This document shows positions 8,095 to 17,523 of a stretch of 64,000 bases of DNA, piece by piece. A program made the position numbers and the translations under genes. Positions within the stretch are counted from its first letter, which is position 1. Each line of letters opens with the position of its first letter. Origin of the DNA: JBCCTX01 sp964468435 (GTDB lineage Bacteria; Bacteroidota; Bacteroidia; J057); assembly GCA_964468435.1 (NCBI GenBank), contig CAYXVE010000017.1, positions 15,985 to 79,984 of the forward strand, given 5' to 3'. The notes under the pieces were generated by a model. That model ran no database searches and was not told where the DNA came from. It saw only the letters and a list, made by a program, of their open reading frames with translations.

Positions 8095-9113
8095 TGGGGA
8101 TGAATTCTCTTAAGGGTACATATATATTGGCGATAGAGACGTCGTGTGATGAGACTGCTGCTGCGATTTTATACAACCAGCGCATCCTAGCTAATGTAAT
8201 CAGTTCACAACTGCAACATTCAGATTTTGGGGGGGTAATTCCCGAACTGGCATCCAGGTTGCACCAGCAGCAAATCATTCAAGTGGTAAATGCCACCTTT
8301 AAGCAAGCTGGGATAGACCCGAAAAGACTGGATGCGGTAGCAGTAACACAGGGTCCGGGTCTGCTAGGAGCATTGCTGGTGGGAATGTGTTTTGCTAAGG
8401 CTTATGCCTGGGCCATGGGAGTTCCCGTGATTACAGTGAATCACATGGAAGCTCATGTGCTGGCCAATTTCTTGAATGAAAGCCCGCCCTCTTTCCCATT
8501 TTTATGTCTTACTGTATCTGGTGGTCATACGCAATTGGTTTTAATTAAGGATTATCTCGATATGCAAATTTTAGGGCAGACCATAGATGATGCAGCCGGA
8601 GAGGCTTTTGACAAAGCCGCCAAGATGATGAATTTGCCTTATCCGGGAGGTCCACACATAGACCGCTTGGCAAAGTCAGGTAATGCCGAGAAGTTTTCAT
8701 TTCCGACCCCGGATGTAGACCAATATGCTTTTAGCTTTAGTGGATTGAAAACGGCACTGCTATATCTCATCAGAGATGAGGTCAGAAAGCATCCAGGGTT
8801 TCTGGAAGAACATCTGGCAGACTTGTGTGCTAGTTATCAGCATCAGATTATCACAATTCTGCTGGATAAATTACAACTAGCAGCTAGAGAGACTGGTGTC
8901 AGACACCTGGCTATAGCAGGTGGTGTATCTGCAAACTCTGAGTTAAGAGCTTCATTTAAGACACTTTGTCTGGAAAACAACTGGATTTCTCACATACCCG
9001 CTTTGGAATACAGCACAGACAATGCTGCCATGATCGGTATAGCTGGGTATTACAAGCTCCTGAAAGGTAAAACCAGTGCCTGGGATGCTGTACCTTATGC
9101 CAGGAAAGCCTAA
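8091..9113 (+). CDS. tsaD: tRNA N6-adenosine threonylcarbamoyltransferase TsaD
   Basis: The 340-residue protein is a full-length TsaD/Kae1-family member that transfers the threonylcarbamoyl group onto A37 of ANN-decoding tRNAs. It shows AIETSCDETAAAI (14-26), the ASRLHQ signature (54-59), the iron-binding HMEAH (His118, His122), VSGGHTQLV, and the C-terminal GGVSANSELR and DNAAMIG elements. The first ATG overlaps the pyrG stop; a second ATG directly after it (8094) is equally possible and would shorten the protein by one residue. TsaB, TsaC and TsaE are not in the window. Confidence 0.97.
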   Translation: MMGMNSLKGTYILAIETSCDETAAAILYNQRILANVISSQLQHSDFGGVIPELASRLHQQQIIQVVNATFKQAGIDPKRLDAVAVTQGPGLLGALLVGMCFAKAYAWAMGVPVITVNHMEAHVLANFLNESPPSFPFLCLTVSGGHTQLVLIKDYLDMQILGQTIDDAAGEAFDKAAKMMNLPYPGGPHIDRLAKSGNAEKFSFPTPDVDQYAFSFSGLKTALLYLIRDEVRKHPGFLEEHLADLCASYQHQIITILLDKLQLAARETGVRHLAIAGGVSANSELRASFKTLCLENNWISHIPALEYSTDNAAMIGIAGYYKLLKGKTSAWDAVPYARKA

Positions 9114-9187
9114 GGTATGTTTAACTTTCTCCAAACTTGTTTAAGTATACACATTTTTCCCATATATTAGGTTTCAAATGCGATTCC

Positions 9188-9772
9188 ATGTCTTACTATT
9201 TGAAAAAACTATTTCGTTTTATTTTTAAAGAGCCTGAAGAGGTAGTTGCAGAACCTGCCAAAAAGGATGAAGTGCTAGTAGAAACCGCTGAAACTGCGGT
9301 AAGAGAAATATCACCTGAGTGGGAGTCGGTGATTATCCGGTATAGCCGGGGAAAGCAGGATGTTTTAGGGAAATTTTATATGAATGGTCATTTTGAATGC
9401 TTCACGCTAGAATCTCTGAATCCTGATAGACCCTACATGGAAGAATTACTACCTGTGGGTAGGTATGAATTGGCACTTCGGAAGGAAGGCGGCAAGCATG
9501 TAGCTTACCATTTTAGATACAAGGCCATGCACAGGGGAATGTTGTGGATCAAAGGAGCCGAGGGGTTTCCATTTGCTTTGATACATGAAGGGAATAATTA
9601 CAGTGATGTGCCCGGATCTATACTGGTAGGGGAATTACCTGTAAGAGAAGATCAGCCAGAACTTCAACGCGAAGTGTGGTATAGTGATCAGGCTTACAGA
9701 AAAATTTACCCCAATATAGCAGATCATCTTGCCAAAGGAGGTAAAGTGTCTTTATGGATTAGAGAAGCCTAA
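9188..9772 (+). CDS. DUF5675-family protein
   Basis: From the first ATG at 9188 (MSYYLKKLF) the product is 194 residues; an upstream TTG at 9137 is possible but less likely. A basic, hydrophobic N-terminal segment and an acidic linker (about residues 17-45) precede a DUF5675-like domain. Recognisable pieces are GKFYMNGHFECFTLES, LLPVGRYELAL, MLWIKGAEGFPFALIHEGNN and SILVGE. In many members the last motif reads GCILVG; here the Cys is Ser. The family resembles small L,D-type or lysozyme-associated domains only loosely and has no established activity that I know of. It lies 74 bp after tsaD, with the TIGR02757 gene 16 bp downstream. Confidence 0.65.
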   Translation: MSYYLKKLFRFIFKEPEEVVAEPAKKDEVLVETAETAVREISPEWESVIIRYSRGKQDVLGKFYMNGHFECFTLESLNPDRPYMEELLPVGRYELALRKEGGKHVAYHFRYKAMHRGMLWIKGAEGFPFALIHEGNNYSDVPGSILVGELPVREDQPELQREVWYSDQAYRKIYPNIADHLAKGGKVSLWIREA

Positions 9773-9788
9773 TAGCGTGTCCTTCAAC

Positions 9789-10574
9789 ATGTCAACTGCA
9801 GTAAACGAAGAAGATATCATAGAGTTGTTAGAAAGTAAATATCTGGAATACAATAAACCGGAATTTATTGAAACTGATCCGGTATTTATTCCTCACCAGT
9901 TTACCCGAAAAGAAGACATTGAAATATCTGGCTTTTTGACTGCATTAATAGCCTGGGGAAGGCGTCCTTCGATCTTGGAAAATGGTATGCGCATGATGAG
10001 ACTGATGGATATGAAGCCCTATGAATTTGTCATGTACGCCAGTGAAGAAGAGCTTTCAGGCTTATCTGCTTTCGTCCACCGCACATTAAATGGTACAGAT
10101 CTTAGAGCAATTGTTTTATCTCTGCGTAATGTATACCTGAATCACGGTGGCCTGGAACGCATCTTTTTAGATTCTGTAACGCCATATGCAGATAATATTT
10201 TTAGCGGTATTGTGCATGCACGGTATGTATTGATACAGCCCGTGAATTTCCCCACGCGTACCCATAAGCACGTGGCCAATCCAGCAAAAGGATCAGCAGC
10301 CAAGCGCATCAATATGTTTTTGAGGTGGATGGTAAGAAAGGACAGTCAAGGAGTAGACTTCGGTCTATGGGAAGGTATAACAATGAGTAAGTTGATCTGC
10401 CCCTTGGATGTACACACAGGTAATGTATCAAGGAAGCTAGGGCTTGTAAAGCGCAAGCAAAACGATTGGAAAACAGCCTGTCTGCTGACAGACAGGCTGA
10501 AAATGTATTGTCCTCATGACCCTGTAAAGTACGATTACAGCTTGTTTGGTCTGGGGGTATTTGAACATTTCTGA
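9789..10574 (+). CDS. TIGR02757-family (DUF2400) protein
   Basis: The start ATG at 9789 gives a 261-residue soluble protein with family features: an N-terminal YNKPEFIETDPVFIPHQF segment, DIEISGFLTALIAWGRR, and a C-terminal MFLRWMVRKD followed by CPLDVHTGNVSRKLGL and DPVKYDYSLFGLG. The conserved LD-H-x-x-R and final DP-K-D-ysLFglG pattern is typical of TIGR02757. The function is not established. A longer frame beginning at a TTG (9729) overlaps the DUF5675 gene and is unlikely. Its TGA abuts the stop codon of the convergent protease gene with no intervening base. Confidence 0.85.
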   Translation: MSTAVNEEDIIELLESKYLEYNKPEFIETDPVFIPHQFTRKEDIEISGFLTALIAWGRRPSILENGMRMMRLMDMKPYEFVMYASEEELSGLSAFVHRTLNGTDLRAIVLSLRNVYLNHGGLERIFLDSVTPYADNIFSGIVHARYVLIQPVNFPTRTHKHVANPAKGSAAKRINMFLRWMVRKDSQGVDFGLWEGITMSKLICPLDVHTGNVSRKLGLVKRKQNDWKTACLLTDRLKMYCPHDPVKYDYSLFGLGVFEHF

Positions 10575-13500
10575 TCAGGGTTTCCAGACCTTTTTCATCC
10601 AGATTCCCCGCTCTGTTGTAACCTGAATGATATAGGTTCCCGATGACCAGTCAACTGTAGATATTTCCAGCTTCCCGGTTCCATCATCATGAATGACGGC
10701 TATGGTTTTTCCTATCAGATCGATGACTCTCAATTGAAACACTTTATCTTCATACTCCACGTGAAGACGATCAGTGAAGGGATTGGGATACAGAAGGATT
10801 TGTTTATCCAGAAGGTCAGGATTGGAAGACAGGGCGGTGATATTGATACAATAGTCTTCTACCTCGCCAAATTCCAATTCCTGACAAGACTCTGGAAGGT
10901 CTCCAAACTGCATGGATACCCGCATTCTTGTACTGCCCAGGGGTATACCTGATGGCACAAAGATTGAATCTGAAACGGGCCGGATAGTTCCTGTAGGAGT
11001 AGCTAAAACCAGTTCGCCAGCCTCGTCAAATTCTCCATCCTGGTTCCAGTCGATCCATACACGCCATTGTTCTGCAAAGGGTTCTGAGTTGAAGCCGGGT
11101 ATTAGATTTAATTCATAGCCAGTATCCGGAGTCATTGAAAACTGAAAAAAGGTATGATCCCCATATCCACCATCATCTCCACTCGCAAAAGATTTTTCAT
11201 CGATAGATACTTGTTGAATCCATTCGTCTCGTGAGCTAACAGCTCTTGACGAGCAGTATGTTATATCCGTACAAGTGCCGCAGCCCTTGGTCAGGATTCG
11301 TTGTGTAGCGCTGAATGCGCTAGTGTCGCCATTGCAGATCTTTGCCAGTTGAACTGCATACCCTGTACAGGGTATCAGGCCAGCAATGGCTAGACTGTCA
11401 GTCTTGGGCGGCAGGGATACATTGATCCATCTTTCCTGATCTAAGGCGCGGTATCTCAAAACAAAGCTATCTGCATTGAAGAAGTCCTCGATTGCAACGG
11501 CTAAGGTTTGCTCATCAAGTGCATCTGCTGCCCAGCGGTTGGGAGGAAGGCAGAGCGTAGAATCTACAAATAGCTCTACACAGTAATCTTCTGCTTCACC
11601 GTTGAGATAATCGCCACATACGGGAGGTGCTTCCAGGAAGCGCATAGCTACTCTTAAGCGGGTGATCCCTTCCTTGGCATTTGTAGGTATGATGAGGGTA
11701 TCCACAATAGGCTGAGCACTTGTACCTCCTGGATCAAATACAATCTCTTCCGGTTCATCAAAAGATCCGTTTTGGTTGAGATCTATCCATATGAGCCAGT
11801 ATTCTTCAAAAGCATCCTGCGAAAATCCAGGTGTAAGCGCTATCGCATAGGGTTGTCCCAAGGCCAGTCTTGCTTCTTCTTCCAGGACAAAGTTTCCATA
11901 TCCCACATTATTTCCACTTTCATTGTCGAGAGGGCCTATGCGGATACCATCTATCCATTCGCTACCGCCAACAGACAAGCTATTTTCACCCCTGATTTCA
12001 CAATAATCGCCCTCTACACACAGTCCGCAATCCAGGGTACGGAACGTATTAATCGGAGCATAAGCTCCAATCAGGGTATCACATATAGTTCTTATGCGGT
12101 ATTCATAAAGCGTACATGACATCAGATTATCCAGCAAAAGCGAGGTGCTGGTCGTAGAAAAAGTAGTCCATATGTCCTCATCAGCCAGACGCAGGTCTAC
12201 CTCAAAGAGATCAAATCCAAAGACCTCATTCCATCTAATTTCACTGATTCCTTCGGCAATATTGTTTACTTCTACACCAGATGGTGGCTCACAGCAACCT
12301 TCGGTAGTGAATATAAAACTTTCTGTAAAATCACTTATGTTGTTTGCACAAACCGTACTCACCTGGAATTCGTAGGTTGTACACCGCCTCAGGCTGTCAA
12401 GAGTAATCTCACTATTGAGTGAGCTGATGGTTTTCCATGCCGTATCAGTGGCAGATACCGGGCGAAATCTGATCGAGTAAGAGGTCGCCTCATTGACGAG
12501 TTCCCAGGAAATTAGGGCAGAACTGTCAGTAATGGACGTGGCATTTAGGAAGTATGTCAATCCACAGTCATTAGAGATAGTCTGGCACAATGAATCAATA
12601 GCCAGTAGGGTTTGATATGCATTGAGCCTTCCTCCTGAAGCAATTAGATTTTGAAGGGTATCAATAGGGTCTACCTGATCAAGGATAATCTGTCTGAGTT
12701 GCAGGGCTATGGTTGAAGGATTATTTTTGTACTGAGCGAGCAGGTTGTTGCAGAGTGCAGAGTAAATCAGAGAAATAACTCCTGCTACATGGGGTGCTGC
12801 CATGGAAGTACCCGAGAGGATGGTGTATTGTTCATCTATTCCTGTACTGAGGATTTCTTCTCCCGGAGCAGCGAGGTCTACATTGACTGGACCGGTTCCC
12901 CCCCCAAATGCACCTCCTATTTTTTCGTCATTGCGGTCAGTCTGTGTAGCGACCAGTAAGTAGTCACTAGGACAATTGCTGGGTATGTCTCCGTTGACAT
13001 CCACATTGCGCGTAGCATTAGTAGTCGCTACAGCATTGAGAATGCCTAATGTTCCAAGGGAATCATACATGGCACACCATACCGGACTATTTTCCGGACG
13101 CCCCCGTTCCAATCCGAAGGAAGTATTTGTCGCAACTATAAATGCACCGCGTTGACCGCGAGTTTGATTGTAAAGATAACGCATTTCATAGACATAAGCA
13201 TAAGCTTCTACGACCAGCGCTTCCGTATTCAGACCATTATCATCCAGGTTGAACCCCACTATTGGCATGACTTGGGTATTCCAGCTCACGCCGGAGATGC
13301 CAAGGCGATTATTGCCATTAGCAGCAGCAATGCCCGATACATGGGTTCCATGAATTTTTTTAATAATATTTCCGTCTCCTGAAACGGTATTCCATCCATC
13401 TACGTCATCTGTAAACCCGTTTTGATCGTCATCCATTCCATTGTCAGGTATTTCGCTGCCGTTTTTCCACCAGGGCACATCGGGATGAGCTATGTCAAAG

Positions 13501-14000
13501 CCTTCATCAATCACGGCGATAACGATAGGGTCATTATGAATACTGATTCCTCCAGTGGTGATTTCCCATGCTTCAGGAGCATCGATGTCAGCGTCTTCCA
13601 GGCCATTGAGCTGGCCCGTATTGTTCAATGCCCATTGCTCCTGAAAAAGTGTATCATCGGGAATCAGTTGGGCGCGTTTACGGTGAACCACAAAGTGATT
13701 GAGTTGAGCAAGGTGGACTTGGGGATGCAGATATACATTTTTTTGAATATCAAGTGCAGAAATTCCGGCTTTTGTTTGGATTTCAATCAAATGTATATTT
13801 AATCTGGTAGAAAGTGTTTTCTTAAATTGTACATCAAACAAGCTGGAAATATCGCGAATGAAATCATCAACATGGGATTGAGGGTTCAGCATAATAATGT
13901 GCTGATCAGGAACAAAGTTGTCTGTTTGAGCATATGCAGGGCGGACGAAGAGCAGGAGGGTATAAATACAATACCCTATTAACAATATGTACTTATTCAT
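10575..14000 (-). CDS. Secreted subtilisin-like serine protease with FN3 and GEVED domains and T9SS sorting domain
   Basis: From the ATG at 14000 (MNKYILL) the protein is 1141 residues with a signal peptide ending near AYAQ (25). A pro-region (about 30-125) precedes an S8 peptidase domain with Asp165 (AVIDEG), His220 (HGTHVSG) and Ser399 (SGTSMAAPHVAG). Two fibronectin III-like domains follow (about 490-690), then a GEVED domain with a calcium-like DLNQNGSFDEPEE loop, another FN3-like domain, and a second GEVED domain with DWNQDGEFDEAGE. The C-terminus (about 1070-1141) is a type A T9SS sorting domain starting ILLYPNPF and ending in a Lys-rich strand. It should be exported to the cell surface or medium. 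The translated frame can be extended to 14054 but that start would place the signal peptide internally. Confidence 0.93.
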   Translation of the reverse strand: MNKYILLIGYCIYTLLLFVRPAYAQTDNFVPDQHIIMLNPQSHVDDFIRDISSLFDVQFKKTLSTRLNIHLIEIQTKAGISALDIQKNVYLHPQVHLAQLNHFVVHRKRAQLIPDDTLFQEQWALNNTGQLNGLEDADIDAPEAWEITTGGISIHNDPIVIAVIDEGFDIAHPDVPWWKNGSEIPDNGMDDDQNGFTDDVDGWNTVSGDGNIIKKIHGTHVSGIAAANGNNRLGISGVSWNTQVMPIVGFNLDDNGLNTEALVVEAYAYVYEMRYLYNQTRGQRGAFIVATNTSFGLERGRPENSPVWCAMYDSLGTLGILNAVATTNATRNVDVNGDIPSNCPSDYLLVATQTDRNDEKIGGAFGGGTGPVNVDLAAPGEEILSTGIDEQYTILSGTSMAAPHVAGVISLIYSALCNNLLAQYKNNPSTIALQLRQIILDQVDPIDTLQNLIASGGRLNAYQTLLAIDSLCQTISNDCGLTYFLNATSITDSSALISWELVNEATSYSIRFRPVSATDTAWKTISSLNSEITLDSLRRCTTYEFQVSTVCANNISDFTESFIFTTEGCCEPPSGVEVNNIAEGISEIRWNEVFGFDLFEVDLRLADEDIWTTFSTTSTSLLLDNLMSCTLYEYRIRTICDTLIGAYAPINTFRTLDCGLCVEGDYCEIRGENSLSVGGSEWIDGIRIGPLDNESGNNVGYGNFVLEEEARLALGQPYAIALTPGFSQDAFEEYWLIWIDLNQNGSFDEPEEIVFDPGGTSAQPIVDTLIIPTNAKEGITRLRVAMRFLEAPPVCGDYLNGEAEDYCVELFVDSTLCLPPNRWAADALDEQTLAVAIEDFFNADSFVLRYRALDQERWINVSLPPKTDSLAIAGLIPCTGYAVQLAKICNGDTSAFSATQRILTKGCGTCTDITYCSSRAVSSRDEWIQQVSIDEKSFASGDDGGYGDHTFFQFSMTPDTGYELNLIPGFNSEPFAEQWRVWIDWNQDGEFDEAGELVLATPTGTIRPVSDSIFVPSGIPLGSTRMRVSMQFGDLPESCQELEFGEVEDYCINITALSSNPDLLDKQILLYPNPFTDRLHVEYEDKVFQLRVIDLIGKTIAVIHDDGTGKLEISTVDWSSGTYIIQVTTERGIWMKKVWKP

Positions 14001-14069
14001 GTATGCAAAATAAAAAGGTTTTTTTAAATGGTAGTTCTTTACTTTTACCTTCATAATTGTCTTGGGATT

Positions 14070-17000
14070 ATGAATAAATACAACATCACAATATTCATGA
14101 TATTTTTGGCCATTTCTTCATTTGGTCAGCAAGCTGAGCATTTAGGATGGCAAATTAATACAGCGTATGATGAAAGGGAACCTATATTGTCTCCTGATGG
14201 AAGGACATTGTATTTTTGGCGTAGGCTTTCACCTTCCAACACAGCTGGGATAGATGATCATGGCGACATCTGGTACAGTCGTCAGCTTAGAGATGGTCGC
14301 TGGGCCCCTGCACGTCAAATGGAGTATCCGCTCAACAGCCAGGGACACGATTTTGTATGGCAGGTGGGTACAAGGCATGACACCTTGTGGATGACTCAGG
14401 TACAGCGGGGGAGGCGAGACCCGGGTATCGCTTATGCTACCCGTAGTCGTTTTGGAGGTTGGAATACACCACAATTTGTCAATGTGAAAGGACTGATCAG
14501 TAGGGGGAATTGTAAGGATTACTTCCTGACTCAGGGAAATATCCTCCTTTTGCCCAATGAAGGAAGTGATACCTATGGGGGTTCTGACTTGTATGTGGCA
14601 CTTCCCATTAATGATACAACATGGTCTACGCCTATAAATCTTGGCCCTGTCGTGAATACCTCAGGGGATGAAGATGCTCCTTTTTTGACAGCAGATGGAA
14701 AGACATTATTTTTCAATAGTAATGGTCATGGTGGAGCAGGTGATCACGATGTTTTTATATCGATCCGCCTGGATGATTCCTGGCGGCGTTGGTCAAAGCC
14801 CGTGAATCTGGGAAAACCCATCAATACTCCAGCATATGACTATGATTTTCGCATCGCACCGGATGGTAAGTATGCTTATTGGGGATCTGAGTACCGAACA
14901 CAAGGGAAAGGTGATATTTTTAGGTTGGATCTGACAGATTGTCAATTGGATGTGTATCCTACAGGTGATCAGTTACTTTGTGAGGGGGATTCCATTGTCC
15001 TGGAAGCAGGATTTGCCTACCATCCTGCATTATCTTATCAGTGGTATAAGAATGATAAACCCATACCTGGAGCGAGGGAAAGAACATTAACGGTCAAGGA
15101 GAACGGGAAGTATTATTTGAAGCGTGGAATGGGGTTGTGTGAGCGCAATTCGCAACCTCAGGAGATCCGCTTCAAACCCCTGCCAGCCATTACGATTACA
15201 ACACCTGCAGATTTTCTTTGTGAGGGTGATTCAGTATTACTCTGGTCTGGTAGAGCAAAGAATCTTTCCTATCAGTGGGAGAAAAACGGCTTGGAAATTC
15301 CTGGGGCCAACCGTCCTGGTTACTGGGCAAAAGGACCTGGCTCTTATCAGGTTTTGTTAAATGATGGAGAATGTGACTTTTACTCTAATCCAGTTACACT
15401 GGATCAAATACCGGCGCCTGAGATATTTCTTCCGGGTGACATTCTGCCTACTTCTACTGCTTCTTTACCTAAATGGTTGTGGGCCAATCAGCTAAAGTAT
15501 TTCAAAGGGGATTATTGGGTCAAGGATATGGTATCAGATGCTCAGGGAAATGTATTTCTGCTGAGCCTGAAAAAACAGGGAGGAAGACTGAATGAGTATG
15601 TAAGCAAGTTTTTTTCGGAAGGCCCCTTGAGTTATTCTAAGCCTGTTGCTAGAACGAAAGATTTGGAAGACCGCTTTCTCTCAGTTGATCAGGACGGCAA
15701 TATGATCATAGCCCGGGGAGGAAATAATACATTCCTGACCAAGTACCGTCAGGACGGTTCAGAATGGTGGGATATTAACACAGATATTGAGCAGATATGT
15801 GGATTAGGAGTTGATGGAGTAGGGTATATATATGTGTATGGTAGATTTAATCGCATGATTAACCTTGGAAAAGGGCCTGTGGTCCCTGCTGCCAGGGGGA
15901 GTATGTTCCTAGCAAAATTTTCTCCAGTCGGTAACCTGGAGTGGGTCAATGACTTTCCGGTAGATGGTAAGCATCCTGCTATGGGCAATGCTTTACATAT
16001 CGATCAGCAGGGTAATGTTTATATTGCAGGTGGATTTTATGCAATCGCCAATTTTGGAGAGCAAATACTCCGGGCACCCATAGGAGGAAAAAGTTATTTT
16101 CTGGCCCGTTTTGGCTCCCGGGGCTTACTAGATTGGGCAACTTCTGTACATGTGAATGATTCTCAGGTGAAAATACATGATATTTATGTCGATAACCGGG
16201 GAAACAACTATTTCATGATAGGAAAGGAAATTTTCGAATATAACTACGCTGGTGAGATTAGTTCTCGTAAAACAGTTAGTGTGCCTGATCAGCTTACCCA
16301 TGTGCGATTAGTCGTTTATCAGGATCAGGCATATCTCGCTTCTTATGACGAAAAAAGTCGGAAGTTTGATGTAGGTCTGGTAAACGGTTCGGGAAGATTT
16401 ATTTCGTTATGGAATGGAGGTAAGGGAGAAAAGTCTCCAGAGCATTATCCTGTAATGGATCTTAGCCCGAGGGGAAGTATTATCGTAGGTGGAGTGTCTT
16501 CGACTAGTGATCTGCCTGCTATTCCATTGGGGCAAGGGAAGCGTGCTCCGATTTTTATTTCCAAATTTGGGAAACCTCAAGTCAGGGCTATCAACAAGCC
16601 CATCAATCTTTGTGAGCAGGATGACAAATACCTGCTCACAACAGATGTTCGTGGGGTAGAATACCAATGGCTTAAAGATGGTGCGATCATTCCCGGGGCT
16701 ACACGCAGTATGTTGTCCATAGACGAGCCTGGGGATTATCGGGTGAGAATAGTAGGGGGAAGTTGTGAAAATGTATCCAGGGTACAGCGGGTCATACAGG
16801 ATTGTGATCCACCAGATGAGGTACCTGCAACTCCACCACCCCTGGTTTCAACGGCCCCGGCAAATCCCCAACCTGAAGATGATCCTGCTCCGGAAATTAG
16901 ATCAGTAGAAGATCCGTATGAGAACGATGTTCCCGAACTCAGGCGCACGCCTAGCGGTAGTCCGGATGTCCTGGATGCGCGCAAGGTATACAGGCAGGGC

Positions 17001-17315
17001 GATGTGAGAGTCCGCAGCCGCACCCTTACGATATATGTATGGGATCACGAGGTTCTAGATCAGGATACCGTATCATTGAATATCAATGGCGAGTGGGTGC
17101 TTAGGGATTACTGTTTACAATCAGAGAAAAAATCACTTACCTACACCTTTGATGACCGTTCACCCAACAATTTCATCATCCTCTATGCAAATAATCTGGG
17201 ATTGAAGCCGCCCAACACTGCATCAATCATGATAGATGATGGGTATAGAAAGCGTACAGTAAGGCTCCGCTCTACACTGGAAGATTGTGGAATGCTCAAT
17301 ATAGAGCTGGAATAA
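14070..17315 (+). CDS. Large secreted protein with PD40 repeats, Ig-like domains and a beta-propeller-like region
   Basis: From the ATG at 14070 the product is 1081 residues with a signal peptide (MNKYNITIFMIFLAISSFGQ). Residues about 22-300 contain WD40/PD40-like units: LSPDGRTLYFW, LTADGKTLFFNSNGHGG and IAPDGKYAYWGSE. Two Ig-like modules follow with matching LCEGDS...YQWYKN and LCEGDS...YQWEKN signatures, then an SBBP-like propeller of about 350 residues, a third Ig-like module (LCEQDD...YQWLKDG) and a Pro-rich linker. The last 110 residues (DQDTVSLNINGEWVLRD, LYANNLGLKPPNTAS) form a separate beta domain that is not the standard YPNP-type sorting domain. It is divergent from the protease gene with 69 bp between starts. 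Role is probably surface-associated sensing or adhesion; no catalytic motif is visible. Confidence 0.75.
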   Translation: MNKYNITIFMIFLAISSFGQQAEHLGWQINTAYDEREPILSPDGRTLYFWRRLSPSNTAGIDDHGDIWYSRQLRDGRWAPARQMEYPLNSQGHDFVWQVGTRHDTLWMTQVQRGRRDPGIAYATRSRFGGWNTPQFVNVKGLISRGNCKDYFLTQGNILLLPNEGSDTYGGSDLYVALPINDTTWSTPINLGPVVNTSGDEDAPFLTADGKTLFFNSNGHGGAGDHDVFISIRLDDSWRRWSKPVNLGKPINTPAYDYDFRIAPDGKYAYWGSEYRTQGKGDIFRLDLTDCQLDVYPTGDQLLCEGDSIVLEAGFAYHPALSYQWYKNDKPIPGARERTLTVKENGKYYLKRGMGLCERNSQPQEIRFKPLPAITITTPADFLCEGDSVLLWSGRAKNLSYQWEKNGLEIPGANRPGYWAKGPGSYQVLLNDGECDFYSNPVTLDQIPAPEIFLPGDILPTSTASLPKWLWANQLKYFKGDYWVKDMVSDAQGNVFLLSLKKQGGRLNEYVSKFFSEGPLSYSKPVARTKDLEDRFLSVDQDGNMIIARGGNNTFLTKYRQDGSEWWDINTDIEQICGLGVDGVGYIYVYGRFNRMINLGKGPVVPAARGSMFLAKFSPVGNLEWVNDFPVDGKHPAMGNALHIDQQGNVYIAGGFYAIANFGEQILRAPIGGKSYFLARFGSRGLLDWATSVHVNDSQVKIHDIYVDNRGNNYFMIGKEIFEYNYAGEISSRKTVSVPDQLTHVRLVVYQDQAYLASYDEKSRKFDVGLVNGSGRFISLWNGGKGEKSPEHYPVMDLSPRGSIIVGGVSSTSDLPAIPLGQGKRAPIFISKFGKPQVRAINKPINLCEQDDKYLLTTDVRGVEYQWLKDGAIIPGATRSMLSIDEPGDYRVRIVGGSCENVSRVQRVIQDCDPPDEVPATPPPLVSTAPANPQPEDDPAPEIRSVEDPYENDVPELRRTPSGSPDVLDARKVYRQGDVRVRSRTLTIYVWDHEVLDQDTVSLNINGEWVLRDYCLQSEKKSLTYTFDDRSPNNFIILYANNLGLKPPNTASIMIDDGYRKRTVRLRSTLEDCGMLNIELE

Positions 17316-17498
17316 GTAATGAAAAGAGAGGAGGAATTCTCAAGAGTCGATATAGCGTACTGAAACGGCTAATTTCCTGTTCTACCTGTGATTGCTGTGT
17401 AGCTTTGTGTATGTCTATGCTATTTCGTCTACCTTACCATATCTGATGGAGATTAATATTTCAGAAAGATATTAACTAAGCTTTTGGGTAGCAAATAT

Positions 17499-17506
17499 TA
17501 ACTTTG
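17499..17506 (+). promoter_or_regulatory. Possible -7 box upstream of the GH3-family gene
   Basis: TAACTTTG matches TAnnTTTG exactly and ends 17 bp before the ATG at 17524, giving a short leader as often seen in Bacteroidota. A TTTG occurs at 17483-17486, but the 12-bp gap is shorter than the usual spacing of about 19-21. Confidence 0.35.
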
Positions 17507-17523
17507 TCAGAAAGGGTAAGTAT

